NCBI RefSeq assembly: GCF_009909185.1
Contig: NZ_JAAAMV010000012.1
Location: 186,001 to 250,000, forward strand
Length of the DNA stretch: 64,000 nucleotides
DNA from: Paenibacillus glycinis
Lineage (GTDB): Bacteria; Bacillota; Bacilli; Paenibacillales; Paenibacillaceae
Direction: 5' to 3'
Shown here: positions 10,410-19,417 of the stretch, piece by piece
How positions within the stretch are numbered: the first letter of the stretch is position 1
Layout of the letters: each line of letters opens with the position of its first letter
Program-made: the position numbers and the translations under genes
Notes under the pieces: generated by a model
What the model was told of the DNA's origin: nothing
The model's database searches: none
The model's input: the letters and a program-made list of their open reading frames with translations, nothing else

Positions 10410-10427
10410 CGGTCCGATTCCCCTTTG

Positions 10428-11378
10428 TCAGAAAATGCCGGAATCATTGATCCGCTTGGCAATGTGATTGGCGACCAGCACCAGCGCCAGCCCGATGATC
10501 CCTTTGATGACGTCCGCCGCCGCCGCAAGGCTCAGACTGAACTGTTCGATGCCGACCCGGTAGATATAGGTGTCGAGGATATCCCCGACCTCGAATACCA
10601 TCGGGTTGTACAGGTTGATGACTTGATCCAAGCCGGCGCTCATCAGGTAGCCGACCCGGAGAATGAAGATGACGACGATGGTGCTTGCGATGCCCGGCAG
10701 CGTCACGTGGATGATTCGGCGAAACCGCGAAGCGCCGTCCACGATGGCCGCTTCGTACACTTCCGGATTGAGCCCGGCGATGGCCGCGATATAGATGATG
10801 GCCGCCCAGCCCATCTCCTTCAGCGCGTCGGTCGCCACGAGGATGGTGCGGAAGTACGCGGGCTCGACGAGCAGGTAAGCCGGCTTTCCGCCGAACAGCT
10901 CGATGATCTTGTTGATGATGCCGGTCTCCGGCGAGAGCAGGATCGTGATGATCCCGCCGTACACGACCCAGGACACGAACCTCGGCAGGTATACCGCCGT
11001 CTGCAGCGTCTTCTTGAACCACTTGGCGCGGATCTCGTTCAGCGACAGCGCCAGCAGGATCGGGCAAATGAAGCCGCTTACCATCTTGTACAGGCTGATG
11101 ATCAGCGTGTTGACGAAGGCGTTCCGGAACATCTCGGATTCGAACAGCATCCGGAAATATTTCAGTCCCGCCCAGGCGCTGCCGGAGAAGCCCTGAATGA
11201 CGTTGTAATCGGTGAACGCGATGCTGATGCCGTAGAGCGGCAGGTAATCGAACAGCACGACCCAAGCCAGGGCGGGAAGGAGCAAGGCATACAGCCATCT
11301 GAATCTCCATATCCGCTTGAACGTTTTTCCCTGCGCCAGCCTCCTCTCTTTGGCGATTTTCACAGTGGCCAATTCCAT
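10428..11378 (-). CDS. Carbohydrate ABC transporter permease, LplB/YteP type
   Basis: Integral membrane subunit of 316 residues, first gene of the left-hand operon. The start at 11376-11378 has a very strong GGAGGAGG. Six helices are visible, starting with LYALLLPALAWVVLF and the YLPLYGISIAF segment common to this family. The EAA loop reads EAAIVDGASRFRRI (about residues 205-218). It pairs with the LplC-type subunit encoded 18 bases downstream. Confidence 0.92.
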   Translation of the reverse strand: MELATVKIAKERRLAQGKTFKRIWRFRWLYALLLPALAWVVLFDYLPLYGISIAFTDYNVIQGFSGSAWAGLKYFRMLFESEMFRNAFVNTLIISLYKMVSGFICPILLALSLNEIRAKWFKKTLQTAVYLPRFVSWVVYGGIITILLSPETGIINKIIELFGGKPAYLLVEPAYFRTILVATDALKEMGWAAIIYIAAIAGLNPEVYEAAIVDGASRFRRIIHVTLPGIASTIVVIFILRVGYLMSAGLDQVINLYNPMVFEVGDILDTYIYRVGIEQFSLSLAAAADVIKGIIGLALVLVANHIAKRINDSGIF

Positions 11379-11781
11379 CTTTTCCTCCTCCGATCGTTTC
11401 TCTCTAGCCCCGCCTATTTGAGAAGTAAGTGCTTACATTCGTAAGCTTACCGGATATCGGAGACGGGCAAAACCGGAGCGAAGGACGATATTACCCGGTA
11501 AAAGTCGCATAACGCCGCGGCCCGGCAATCCCCCGTTCTTGGCCGGGTTCGGGCGATCGGAGGGCGAGTGCCGGGACGAGAACCCCGCCCGGGGCTCGAG
11601 GCCGCCGCATGCCGCCGCGGGCTGCGGGCATGCCATAAACAAACGGACATCCGGTGCCAGAAGCTGCCGAATGCCCGCCGTTGTCGCGATGATTATTTAA
11701 GCCCGTTTACGATTGCGAACGTTAATGAACGCCGGTTGCTTGGATGCGCGAAGCAGCCTTGCGCAAGCTTCGTCGTTCGCG
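11379..11781. other. Intergenic region between the two importer operons
   Basis: About 400 bases without a supportable gene. The right part follows the stop of the second binding-protein gene, with no convincing hairpin plus T-run. The left part is the leader of the first operon and holds two short dyads (11425-11450). Small open frames here have no ribosome site or recognisable product. Confidence 0.6.
11425..11450. promoter_or_regulatory. Tandem GTAAG/CTTAC dyads upstream of the first importer operon
   Basis: GTAAG-TG-CTTAC at 11425-11436 and GTAAGCTTAC at 11441-11450 are two copies of one inverted repeat, 16 bases apart. They lie 47-72 bases upstream of the first permease start, where an operator would be expected. 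The regulator is unknown. Confidence 0.4.
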
Positions 11782-13389
11782 CTATTTTTTGGCCGCGAGG
11801 AAGGCGTCGATCTGCTTCTGCAGCTCGACCTGGATCTTCTTGGCGTTGCCTTCGGCTTCCTTCTTGAACTTCGCCCACGTCTCGTCGGGATCGACGACGC
11901 CGTCGAACAAGGCGTTGTAGTACTTGTCCTCGGTCGCGTTGTAGAGCGAGAGCTCGTTCGTGACGGGAGTCGGGTCGAAGGAGAACCCGGTCAGCACGCT
12001 CGCCGTCAGATTATCCGCCGCTTTGTTGAACTGGTAGTGCTTGATCGTCTCCTCGTCGTAGCCGGCATTGAGACGGTCGAGCGTCGGATTCCAGATCCAG
12101 CCGTACGGGAAGTAGGAGTAGCCGGTTCCGATCTGCTTGTATTGATCGTCGCCGATCTTCTCGTAGTTCGTGCCTTCGATGCCGTAGGCGAGCAGGTCGT
12201 AGTTGTCCTTCTGCGCCGCCCAGTTCAGGAACATCATGGCGCGCTCTTTGTTCTTGCTGACCTTCGGAATGGCTTGGAAGTTCGCTTGCTTGAAGTTCGT
12301 GATGTTCTTGCCCTTCTCCATTTGGATGAAGGTCACGGCTTCCAGCTCGGCACCCGGAACGTTTTGCGCAAGCGCGGTTTGCGTGCTGGACGGCACGCCG
12401 AATTCATTGGATACGGCAACGGCGACCTTGCCGGAATTGATGACGGACTCGACGTCCTTGATCGCGAGAATATCGGGATGAATAAGGCCGTCCGTATACA
12501 GCTTTCTGGCGTCCTCGATCCAGGACCAGATCGTCGGTTCCATCTCGTCGAAGAGGTTATACACCTTGCCGTCGTTGTTCTTGTAGTACAAGACGAGACT
12601 TTGTCCCAGCGCATCCGTTCTCAGGTACTGCGGATCGTACTCCATGAACGCCCTGAACGCGCCCCACGCGATATCCTTCGACGAGGATTGGCCGTAAGCC
12701 ATCAGCGGGATGACGTCCTTCTCGTTCTCCTTCACTTTGTAAGCGAAGTTGATCAAGTCCTCATAGGTTTTGATCGGCGGCACGCCTAGCTTTTCCCGGA
12801 TATCCTTGCGAACCAGGTAGGTTCTGCCGGCCAGATGGTTATTGCCGAGCGGCAGGGCATAGATTTTGCCCTGGAACTTGTTGGCGTCGAACATTTGCTG
12901 GGAGCGGACCTTCACGGCATCTTGGCCGTATTGGGCCAGCAGGTCATCCAGCGGCTCATAATAGCCCGCGCTGATCATCTGGTCGATGTGCAGCCACGGC
13001 GCGTCGAATATCAGATCGACGTTCTCGCCGGATGCGAGCATGACCTGCGTTTTTTGCGCCAAGTCGGAAAACGGCACGAATACGACGTCGAGCTTGACGT
13101 TGATCGTATCCGCCATGCGTTTCTCCGCTTCTTGGATGACCTTGTCCATGTCGGCCGGACGGTCGCCCGGCAGGACGATTTTGAGCGTGACCGGATCCAG
13201 CTTCGTGGTTGCGGGATCCGCCGCAGCCGGTTCGTTCGCCGGTTTGTTGGCCGGTTCATTCGCCGGTGCAGCCGTATTGCCGTTCGCCGCGTCGTTTGCC
13301 GGATCGTTCGCGTTGTTGGAGCCGCACCCGGCCAATGCCGCCAGCAGCAGCATCATGGCAACCGTTAACATTAACCCTCTTTTTCTCAT
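11782..13389 (-). CDS. Extracellular solute-binding lipoprotein of the second ABC importer
   Basis: Lipid-anchored substrate receptor of 535 residues. I place the start at 13387-13389, seven bases after AGGAGG; a longer open frame upstream has no ribosome site. The signal peptide ends in LAGC (Cys22), followed by a linker rich in Asn, Ala and Pro with repeated EPANKPANEP units. The rest is a family 1 type binding fold related to LplA/YtcQ. It follows two permease genes and closes the second importer operon. The ligand is not evident. Confidence 0.9.
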   Translation of the reverse strand: MRKRGLMLTVAMMLLLAALAGCGSNNANDPANDAANGNTAAPANEPANKPANEPAAADPATTKLDPVTLKIVLPGDRPADMDKVIQEAEKRMADTINVKLDVVFVPFSDLAQKTQVMLASGENVDLIFDAPWLHIDQMISAGYYEPLDDLLAQYGQDAVKVRSQQMFDANKFQGKIYALPLGNNHLAGRTYLVRKDIREKLGVPPIKTYEDLINFAYKVKENEKDVIPLMAYGQSSSKDIAWGAFRAFMEYDPQYLRTDALGQSLVLYYKNNDGKVYNLFDEMEPTIWSWIEDARKLYTDGLIHPDILAIKDVESVINSGKVAVAVSNEFGVPSSTQTALAQNVPGAELEAVTFIQMEKGKNITNFKQANFQAIPKVSKNKERAMMFLNWAAQKDNYDLLAYGIEGTNYEKIGDDQYKQIGTGYSYFPYGWIWNPTLDRLNAGYDEETIKHYQFNKAADNLTASVLTGFSFDPTPVTNELSLYNATEDKYYNALFDGVVDPDETWAKFKKEAEGNAKKIQVELQKQIDAFLAAKK

Positions 13390-13447
13390 TCTGTGACCTC
13401 CTAATGGATGTGGTTCTATTCTCAACCGGATGGTCTCCGGGTTAAGA

Positions 13448-14377
13448 CTACCCTTTCAGGGCTCCGATTGTAATCCCCTTGACGAAAAAACGCTGAATGA
13501 ACGGATACAGGAAAATAATCGGCCCGATGGTCAGGCACACGGTCGCGAGCTGCACGCCGTAAGTCGGCAGGGGCTGGGTATAGGTCGTTTGGCTGCCTCC
13601 GACGTAAGCGCTCATGTTGATGTTCGAGATCAGCTGGCGAATCATCATCTGCAGCGGATGAAGCTTGTAGTTGTCGATGAACAGGAGCGCCAGGAAGAAG
13701 TCGTTCCAGTACTGCAGCGCGTAAAATAAGCCCACCGTCGCGATCACCGGCTTCGAGATCGGCAGGATGATCCGGAAGAAAATCCGCAAGTCGTTGGCCC
13801 CGTCGACCGTCGCCGCTTCGTTGATCTCGTACGGCAGCGTCCGGAAGAAGGAAACCATGATGAAGGCGAAGAACGGGTTCAGCATGTAAGGCAAAATAAG
13901 CGCCCAGAGCGAGTCCTTCAGATGAAGCCAATTGGCGATAAGAATATAGAACCCGACCAGTCCCGCCCCGAATATCATCGTGAAATAGGTCAGGAAGGAT
14001 AATACGTTCCGGTACTTCACCTTGGGATGAGCCAGCACGTAAGCATACATGGCGGTGATCAGGACGGCCAGTACCGTGCCGACGACGGTCACGGTCGTAG
14101 ATACGAGGTAGCTGCTCGCGATCTGCTTGCCGTGCAGGACGTACTGATACGCATTCAGCGAGAATTCCTTCGGAATCAGCTGATACCCGTGCACCTTGAT
14201 GGCCGATTCCTTGGCGAACGAATTGATGAACACCAGCCAGAACGGAAGAAAGCAGGCCAGGGCGAACGCGCCGCTGAATGCGTAAATGAACACTACAAAT
14301 ACCTTTTCGGAAAGGGAGCGGTCGGTTTTGACCTTGATCGCCTTGCCCGATCGGACGTGTTGAATCGAGCTTTCCAT
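13448..14377 (-). CDS. Carbohydrate ABC transporter permease, LplC/YtcP type
   Basis: Integral membrane subunit of 309 residues. The start at 14375-14377 (MESSIQHV) follows AGGTAGGTG and gives the family's usual length; an in-frame extension of 21 residues lacks a ribosome site. Six helices and the EAA loop NEAATVDGANDLRIF are visible, and the C-terminus is GALKG. It lies 19 bases after the companion permease and 58 before the binding-protein gene. Confidence 0.92.
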   Translation of the reverse strand: MESSIQHVRSGKAIKVKTDRSLSEKVFVVFIYAFSGAFALACFLPFWLVFINSFAKESAIKVHGYQLIPKEFSLNAYQYVLHGKQIASSYLVSTTVTVVGTVLAVLITAMYAYVLAHPKVKYRNVLSFLTYFTMIFGAGLVGFYILIANWLHLKDSLWALILPYMLNPFFAFIMVSFFRTLPYEINEAATVDGANDLRIFFRIILPISKPVIATVGLFYALQYWNDFFLALLFIDNYKLHPLQMMIRQLISNINMSAYVGGSQTTYTQPLPTYGVQLATVCLTIGPIIFLYPFIQRFFVKGITIGALKG

Positions 14378-14396
14378 GTAAACACCTACCTGCTTT

Positions 14397-15302
14397 CTAG
14401 AATAAACTGGAATCCTTGTCGATTTTCCTGGCGATCGCATTGAAGATCATGATCGTGACAAGTCCCATGACGGACTGATACATGATGACGGCGGACGATT
14501 TGCTGAAGTCGCCCAGCTGCCGGAGCGCCCGGTACGAGTACGTATCGATGACGTCGGTCGTCGGATACAGCGGCGCGGTATCGCCCACGATGCCGTAAAT
14601 CATGCCGAAGTCGCCGTAGAAAATCCGCCCGATCCCGAGCAGGGCCAACACGATCAGCACGTTGCGAATCAAAGGGATCGTAATATGAACGATTTGTTGG
14701 AAACGGGTCGCCCCGTCGATTCGCGCGCTCTCGTAATAGTCGCCCGATATGCCCGTGATCGCGGCCAAGAAGATGATGGAGTAGTAGCCCGCGAACTTCC
14801 AGACATAGATGATCGTCAGGATTGCCGGCCATATGCCGGGCTTCAGATACCAGTTCTGCCCGTCGAGGCCGTTCGCGATCAGCGTCCGGTTCAGGATGCC
14901 CTCCGTCGTGTTGAGGAACGCGAACACCATCATGCTGACGACGAGCCAGGAGATGAAGTACGGCATGAAGACGAACGATTGGGCGATTTTCTTGAAGAGC
15001 ATGCTCCGGATCTCGTTCAGGAAGATCGCCAGCAGCAGCGCGAGGCCGAGGCCGCAGACGATAAACAGTCCATTAAGGAAGATCGTATTGAACGTGACCT
15101 TGTACCAATCGCTGCTCATGAAGAAGAACTTGAAATTGTCGAACCCGACCCATTTGCTGCCCCAGATGCCGTCGGCGAGCCGATACTGCTTGAAGGCGAT
15201 CAAATGTCCGGCCATCGGCACGTAGGCGAATACGATGAGAAACAAGAGGCCGGGCAAAGCCAGCGCGTATAAATATTTGTTCTTCGCGATCTCTCTGATC
15301 AT
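14397..15302 (-). CDS. Carbohydrate ABC transporter permease, LplB/YteP type
   Basis: Integral membrane subunit of 301 residues and first gene of the second importer operon. The start is ATG at 15300-15302 (MIREIAKNKYLYALALPG). An in-frame GTG two codons upstream (15306-15308) is nearer to the AAAGGAG site and is a real alternative. The frame stays open far upstream, but that part shows no family similarity. The EAA loop reads ESARIDGATRFQQI. The adjacent membrane-anchored AraC regulator is the likely controller. Confidence 0.9.
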   Translation of the reverse strand: MIREIAKNKYLYALALPGLLFLIVFAYVPMAGHLIAFKQYRLADGIWGSKWVGFDNFKFFFMSSDWYKVTFNTIFLNGLFIVCGLGLALLLAIFLNEIRSMLFKKIAQSFVFMPYFISWLVVSMMVFAFLNTTEGILNRTLIANGLDGQNWYLKPGIWPAILTIIYVWKFAGYYSIIFLAAITGISGDYYESARIDGATRFQQIVHITIPLIRNVLIVLALLGIGRIFYGDFGMIYGIVGDTAPLYPTTDVIDTYSYRALRQLGDFSKSSAVIMYQSVMGLVTIMIFNAIARKIDKDSSLF

Positions 15303-15674
15303 GGACACTTGGGTGTTGGTCTCCTTTCCTGCCGTTCGCGGTATTCTCGTGCTACGACCAAGCTTAAGATTCGCGCGTCCGGTCTGTATAGTTCTAATAA
15401 CGGAGATCGGCGCCGGAAGCCGCGCGCGGCCAAGGTTCTCGATCCGGCGGCCGGGTTCGCAATGCGGAAATCGGCCGGGAATACGGGTTTCCGTACAGGA
15501 AACGCGCTCGAATATCGGGTATCCAGCCCGGAGATGCGCCGGAATATCGGCTCTGCAATCCGGAGATGCGCCGATCATACGTCCGCTTACCGTCTTGACG
15601 GCCCCCGGTAGCCCCCGGTACACGATAACGCGCCTGGTCGAATCGGCCGGTTGGAATCCTTCGCCTGCCAACCG
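15303..15674. other. Intergenic leader of the second importer operon
   Basis: About 370 bases between the AraC-gene terminator and the first permease. I see no supportable gene. The middle is occupied by a degenerate direct repeat (15400-15573). Any promoter for the importer must lie here, but no clear sigma-A pair was found. Confidence 0.55.
15400..15573. repeat. Degenerate ~32-bp direct repeats
   Basis: The 14-mer CCGGAGATGCGCCG occurs exactly at 15528-15541 and 15560-15573, 32 bases apart. Each copy belongs to a unit that also contains GAATATCGG. A weaker copy ends in GGAAACGCGCTC near 15499-15510, and partial copies (GCGGAAATCGGCC near 15462, ACGGAGATCGGCGCC near 15400) lie further left. 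The units diverge too much for a CRISPR array. Confidence 0.6.
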
Positions 15675-15720
15675 AAAAAAAGGCCGTCCCCAAGGTCCAT
15701 TCGACCTTGAAGACAGCCTC
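15675..15720 (-). terminator. Intrinsic terminator of the AraC regulator gene
   Basis: On the minus strand, an outer stem AGGCTGTC/GACGGCCT and an inner stem CAAGGTC/GACCTTG enclose a GAATG loop and are followed by seven T. It begins about 30 bases after the regulator's stop and separates it from the importer operon. Confidence 0.9.
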
Positions 15721-15749
15721 TTGAGCTGCGTTCCCCTGCCTATCCGCGA

Positions 15750-18035
15750 TCATTTGTCCCGGTACTGGCTCGGCGTCATGCCCGTCGCCTTTTTGAATAC
15801 CGTGAAGAAGTGGCTCTTCGTCTGGAACCCGGCCCGTTCCCCGATATCCGTCACCGTCCAATCGGTCGAAGCGAGCAGCTCTTTCACCTTGGCGATGCGC
15901 TCCTGCAGGATGTAATCCGACAGCGTCACGTCGAACGCTTCCTTGAACAGCTGGCGCGTGTAGCGCGTCGACAGCGAGACATGCTCGGCGATTTCCTCGA
16001 TCGTGAGCATGGCGTCGTGCAGGTGGGTTTTCACGTAATCGACGATCTCCGACACGATCTCGTCGCGGCGGCTCGCTCCTTTCTTGTTGCTCAAATCGTC
16101 GATGATGCCGAGCAGCTCGCCTTCCAGCCAGCCCCGGATGCCGCCGAGCGTATCGAAGGACTCCAGGATATGCTCGATGCCGTCCACGGATTCCACGGAG
16201 GGCAGCTTGTTGAAGGTCTTGAACAGCGTGTAGAGCATGAGCGAGAGCTGAAATTTGCTTTGCGCGTAACGCATCGCCTGCATATGCACGAAGATTTGAT
16301 CCAGAATCGCCGACACTTCCTCGCCTTTGCCCGTTCTGACCTTCATGATCAGCTCGTCCAGCAGGTTATCGTCGGCCAGCGGCTGCACGCTGCGCATATA
16401 AGCCTCGAAATCGCGCTCGAGAAAAATCTTGTCTTCGCCGGAGACGAAGCGGAGCATCGTCAATTCCTGGATATGCTGGTACGTCGCGCGGATGTCCTCG
16501 CCGAATTCCAATCGGCCGCTCACGGATACCGTCACCGGCACGTTGACCCATTGCCGGATCTGTTCCTTCACGTCCTCCAGCAGTCCGGTTACGGGATCGG
16601 GGGACGAGGCCGGGCAGGAGATCAATAGGGCGAGGTGGTCGCTGCCCAGATCCACGGCTTCCGCATGCCCGCTTGGGCGGATGATCTCCTCGGCGATGTT
16701 GCCCATTGCGTACTTCATCAATTTTCTGGACGCGAAGTCGTATTTGTCCTGGAACGCGCTGTAGGCGTTAATCCGGATCACGCTTAAGTAAAGTCCCTCG
16801 TAATCGAACAATCCGGTATGCTCGCGGAGATATTTCTCGACCGGCGAGATCAGCTTGCCCTGCAGGATCCACTGCCGCAGGTATTCCATCTTGATGACGT
16901 TCCGGTGCTCGCGCATGGAAGCGTCGAGCCGAACCATCCGGTCCTCCAGCATCTCGATGCCGTAACGGATGACGCGATGCTCGTCCAGCGGGCCTTCGCT
17001 GTGCCCGCTCTTGAGCGCCCCCCCGAATTTCGTCTGCAATTGATCGGCCAGCAAGGAAAACGGCTTATAGGTTCGCCGGGAGTTCCAGAAGAGGATCGCG
17101 AGCAGCAGCACGACCATGCCGGCGATGAAGACCATCATCTTCGTCAGGAACGCATGGAAGTCCGCGCGAATGCCTTCGAGCTTCGCCATCTGGAACATCG
17201 TCCAGCCCTGCGGCTCGATGAGCGCGTACTGCACCGACCACGATTCCTTGTCGTAATCGATCGTGTAGTTCCCGGAGTCCGCTTGGGCCGCCGCCTTGGC
17301 GGCAAGCTCCGCATAAGGCACCGACGCGTCGGGCGAACCGAGCATCACGCGGCCGTCGTCGTCGAGGATGAACGACGTGAAGCCCGCGTTCGCGTTGCCC
17401 TTCAGCAAATATTGCTTCATCAACTCGTCGTTCAGCAGCAGAACCAGGTATCCGTAGGACGGCTGTCCGGAAGGCACCATCGGGATCATGAGCGCCAGCT
17501 GCCGCCCGTCGTCCGACGGGTGGACGAAGAAGCGTTGATAGGAGGGCTGCGGCTGCTTCGCCAACGCCAGCATATCCTGGTCCGCGAACTCTTCGAACGC
17601 GAAGAGGCCCGACTTCAGGTCGATGACATGCGCCGTCCGCATGTTGATCAAGTAGGCGTCCGCCAGATACGGCTCGGTCGTCATGTATTTGGTTCCCGCG
17701 GCCAGCGCCTCGACTTGGGCTTCCTGCGTCTCCGAATCGGCCGATATCCAGGCTTGGATGCTCTTATCCGCGTACATGGTGAAGCCGTATCCGATCAGTT
17801 TATTGAAAATAAAGGCCGCGTTGTCCCGCGAATGCGTGATCTCCGCTTCGTTCACGGTGTCGATCTGTTTCATCGCGTAACGGGAGAACTGGTTCGCCAT
17901 AAGGAAGACGAACGGCACGGAGACCAGCATGAACAGCAGGGTCAGTCCGAGGAATATCCGGATATGCAGCTGTCTGGGGAGATAGCGGTTGAACGCTGCG
18001 GCCGATCGCAGCCGTCGCATGATGGGATGTTGCAT
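15750..18035 (-). CDS. Membrane-anchored AraC-family transcriptional regulator (YtdP-like)
   Basis: One-component regulator of 761 residues. A membrane helix at about 25-46 and another near 300-322 flank an extracellular sensor region. A long cytoplasmic linker leads to a C-terminal AraC DNA-binding domain (last 100 residues, with IEEIAEHVSLSTRYTRQLFKEAF and GFQTKSHFFTVFKKATGMTPSQYR). The start at 18033-18035 has AGGAGG 11 bases upstream. It probably senses an external sugar and activates the importer operon immediately downstream. A terminator separates it from that operon, so the importer has its own promoter. Confidence 0.9.
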   Translation of the reverse strand: MQHPIMRRLRSAAAFNRYLPRQLHIRIFLGLTLLFMLVSVPFVFLMANQFSRYAMKQIDTVNEAEITHSRDNAAFIFNKLIGYGFTMYADKSIQAWISADSETQEAQVEALAAGTKYMTTEPYLADAYLINMRTAHVIDLKSGLFAFEEFADQDMLALAKQPQPSYQRFFVHPSDDGRQLALMIPMVPSGQPSYGYLVLLLNDELMKQYLLKGNANAGFTSFILDDDGRVMLGSPDASVPYAELAAKAAAQADSGNYTIDYDKESWSVQYALIEPQGWTMFQMAKLEGIRADFHAFLTKMMVFIAGMVVLLLAILFWNSRRTYKPFSLLADQLQTKFGGALKSGHSEGPLDEHRVIRYGIEMLEDRMVRLDASMREHRNVIKMEYLRQWILQGKLISPVEKYLREHTGLFDYEGLYLSVIRINAYSAFQDKYDFASRKLMKYAMGNIAEEIIRPSGHAEAVDLGSDHLALLISCPASSPDPVTGLLEDVKEQIRQWVNVPVTVSVSGRLEFGEDIRATYQHIQELTMLRFVSGEDKIFLERDFEAYMRSVQPLADDNLLDELIMKVRTGKGEEVSAILDQIFVHMQAMRYAQSKFQLSLMLYTLFKTFNKLPSVESVDGIEHILESFDTLGGIRGWLEGELLGIIDDLSNKKGASRRDEIVSEIVDYVKTHLHDAMLTIEEIAEHVSLSTRYTRQLFKEAFDVTLSDYILQERIAKVKELLASTDWTVTDIGERAGFQTKSHFFTVFKKATGMTPSQYRDK

Positions 18036-18095
18036 GCGGATCCGAGCCTCCTGTTTATCGTGGTAGCCGTTCTGAATGCGGGAAAATTTATTGTT

Positions 18096-18115
18096 ACGAA
18101 CATGGATATGTTCGT
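18096..18115. promoter_or_regulatory. Perfect 8-bp dyad upstream of the AraC gene
   Basis: ACGAACAT-GGAT-ATGTTCGT is a perfect inverted repeat 61-80 bases upstream of the regulator start, next to an AT-rich block with TATAAT on the minus strand (18126-18131). Position and symmetry suggest an operator, perhaps for autoregulation. Confidence 0.45.
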
Positions 18116-18192
18116 TTATAACATTATTATAGAGGCAATTAACATTTCAATCCAGCTGTTTGATAGAAATAAGCGATAACGGGCCGATTCCA

Positions 18193-18206
18193 TAGAAGCG
18201 CTTTCA
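18193..18206 (-). promoter_or_regulatory. Candidate CcpA (cre) box
   Basis: On the minus strand TGAAAGCGCTTCTA matches the cre pattern TGWNANCGNTNWCA at all but two positions, with the palindromic core AAAGCGCTT. It lies about 160 bases upstream of the AraC regulator gene, which would fit carbon catabolite control of sugar uptake. Confidence 0.4.
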
Positions 18207-18313
18207 TTTCCAGGCCGACCCTGTCATATTCATTTTCACACGCCGGATCAAGAAAGGGAAGACCGTTTTCCGCCGCGGCCGCCATTCATTCATGCGATGA
18301 ATGATTAAGAACA

Positions 18314-18353
18314 GCAAAAATAACCGACATCGCCTCAAGAAGGGCGATATCGG
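18314..18353 (-). terminator. Intrinsic terminator of the nucleoside hydrolase gene
   Basis: On the minus strand CCGATATCGCC and GGCGATGTCGG form an 11-bp stem (one G-T pair) with an 8-base loop, followed by TTATTTTT. It begins 25 bases after the gene's stop. Confidence 0.9.
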
Positions 18354-18378
18354 CCATTTGCATGCCTGCGGACGGCGA

Positions 18379-19323
18379 TCAAAAAATCGCCATCAGCGCG
18401 TTGACCGCGCGTTCGGCATCGACCTCCACGCCGACCTGCACGGGCTGGCCGACGGCCGGCCGGTTCCGCAGATCCGCCACCGTCATGCCGATGCAGTGCC
18501 GGCCCTCGCATTCGACCGACAGCCGCATCGATTCCATCGCGACGAGTCCCGGCTCGATCGCGGCCAGCACCGTCAGCGGATCATGCAGCGGCGCGCAGGC
18601 CTCGAAGCCGTTGGACTGGCGGTAAAACTCGAAATAATACTGCATCGATCGATTGATGAAATCGGCGACGGCGCGATTCTCAGGCTTGCAGGTCCGCTGC
18701 AGCCGATCCAGGTCGGATTGATGCAGGAGGGTGCGCATCGTCACGTCCAAGCCGATCAGCGTAATCGCCATCCCCGATTGCATGACGGCCTCGGCCGCCT
18801 CGGGATCGCCCCAAATGTTGGCCTCGGCGACCTGCGTGACGTTGCCCGGCACGCGGACCGCTCCGCCCATGATGTAGAGATGCTTGACCTTGGACGGCAG
18901 GCTCGGATCCTTTCGCAGCGCCTGCGCGACGTTGGTCAATCTTCCCAGCGAGACGATGACCAGCTCGCCGCCGAGCTCGTCGGCCGTGCGCACGATGAAG
19001 TCATCGGCCGGCTCCTCGACCGCGGCTTGCGAGGACGCGGGAAGCTCCACGTCCCCGATGCCGTTCTTGCCGTGCACGTGCGTCGCGAATTCCACGCCGC
19101 GCGCAAGCGGCCGCGATGCCCCTTGGCTCACGGGAATCGCGTTCTCGAAGCCGGCCAGCTTCAGCAGACGCAGCGTATTGTCCGTGGCCATCTCCACGGG
19201 AATGTTGCCGAACACGGTCGTAATCCCCGCGAGATCGGCTTTGCCCGATTTCAATGCCGCTAAAATCGCCAGCGCGTCATCGATCCCGGTATCGGCGTCG
19301 ATGATCATTTTCGAATGGTTCAT
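18379..19323 (-). CDS. Nucleoside hydrolase (IUNH family)
   Basis: Cytoplasmic enzyme that splits ribonucleosides into base and ribose. It has 314 residues, the usual length. The start at 19321-19323 lies nine bases after AAGGAGG; an ATG three codons earlier abuts the ribosome site and is unlikely. The N-terminus carries the calcium-binding signature DADTGIDDA (Asp9, Asp11, Asp15, Asp16), and a late LHDPLTV supplies the usual His-Asp pair. The gene is transcribed alone behind a sigma-A promoter and an adenine-type purine riboswitch. That links nucleoside salvage to free adenine. Which nucleosides are preferred cannot be said. Confidence 0.92.
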   Translation of the reverse strand: MNHSKMIIDADTGIDDALAILAALKSGKADLAGITTVFGNIPVEMATDNTLRLLKLAGFENAIPVSQGASRPLARGVEFATHVHGKNGIGDVELPASSQAAVEEPADDFIVRTADELGGELVIVSLGRLTNVAQALRKDPSLPSKVKHLYIMGGAVRVPGNVTQVAEANIWGDPEAAEAVMQSGMAITLIGLDVTMRTLLHQSDLDRLQRTCKPENRAVADFINRSMQYYFEFYRQSNGFEACAPLHDPLTVLAAIEPGLVAMESMRLSVECEGRHCIGMTVADLRNRPAVGQPVQVGVEVDAERAVNALMAIF

Positions 19324-19366
19324 TTCATTCATCCTCCTTCGATGTGGACAAGCGTTCCGCACACGC

Positions 19367-19417
19367 AAAAAAAATCCCGATCACAAAAAGAAACGCCCTT
19401 TTTGTAATCAGGATTTT
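19367..19417 (-). terminator. Riboswitch expression platform (intrinsic terminator)
   Basis: On the minus strand AAATCCTGATTACAAAAAG pairs with CTTTTTGTGATCGGGATTT and is followed by a run of T. Its 5' arm contains the 3' end of the aptamer, so ligand binding should prevent terminator folding. This is the same ON-switch geometry as B. subtilis pbuE. Confidence 0.88.

Noticed and set aside
15400..15573. CRISPR array
   Set aside because: Units are degenerate, directly adjacent without unique spacers, and no cas genes are present.
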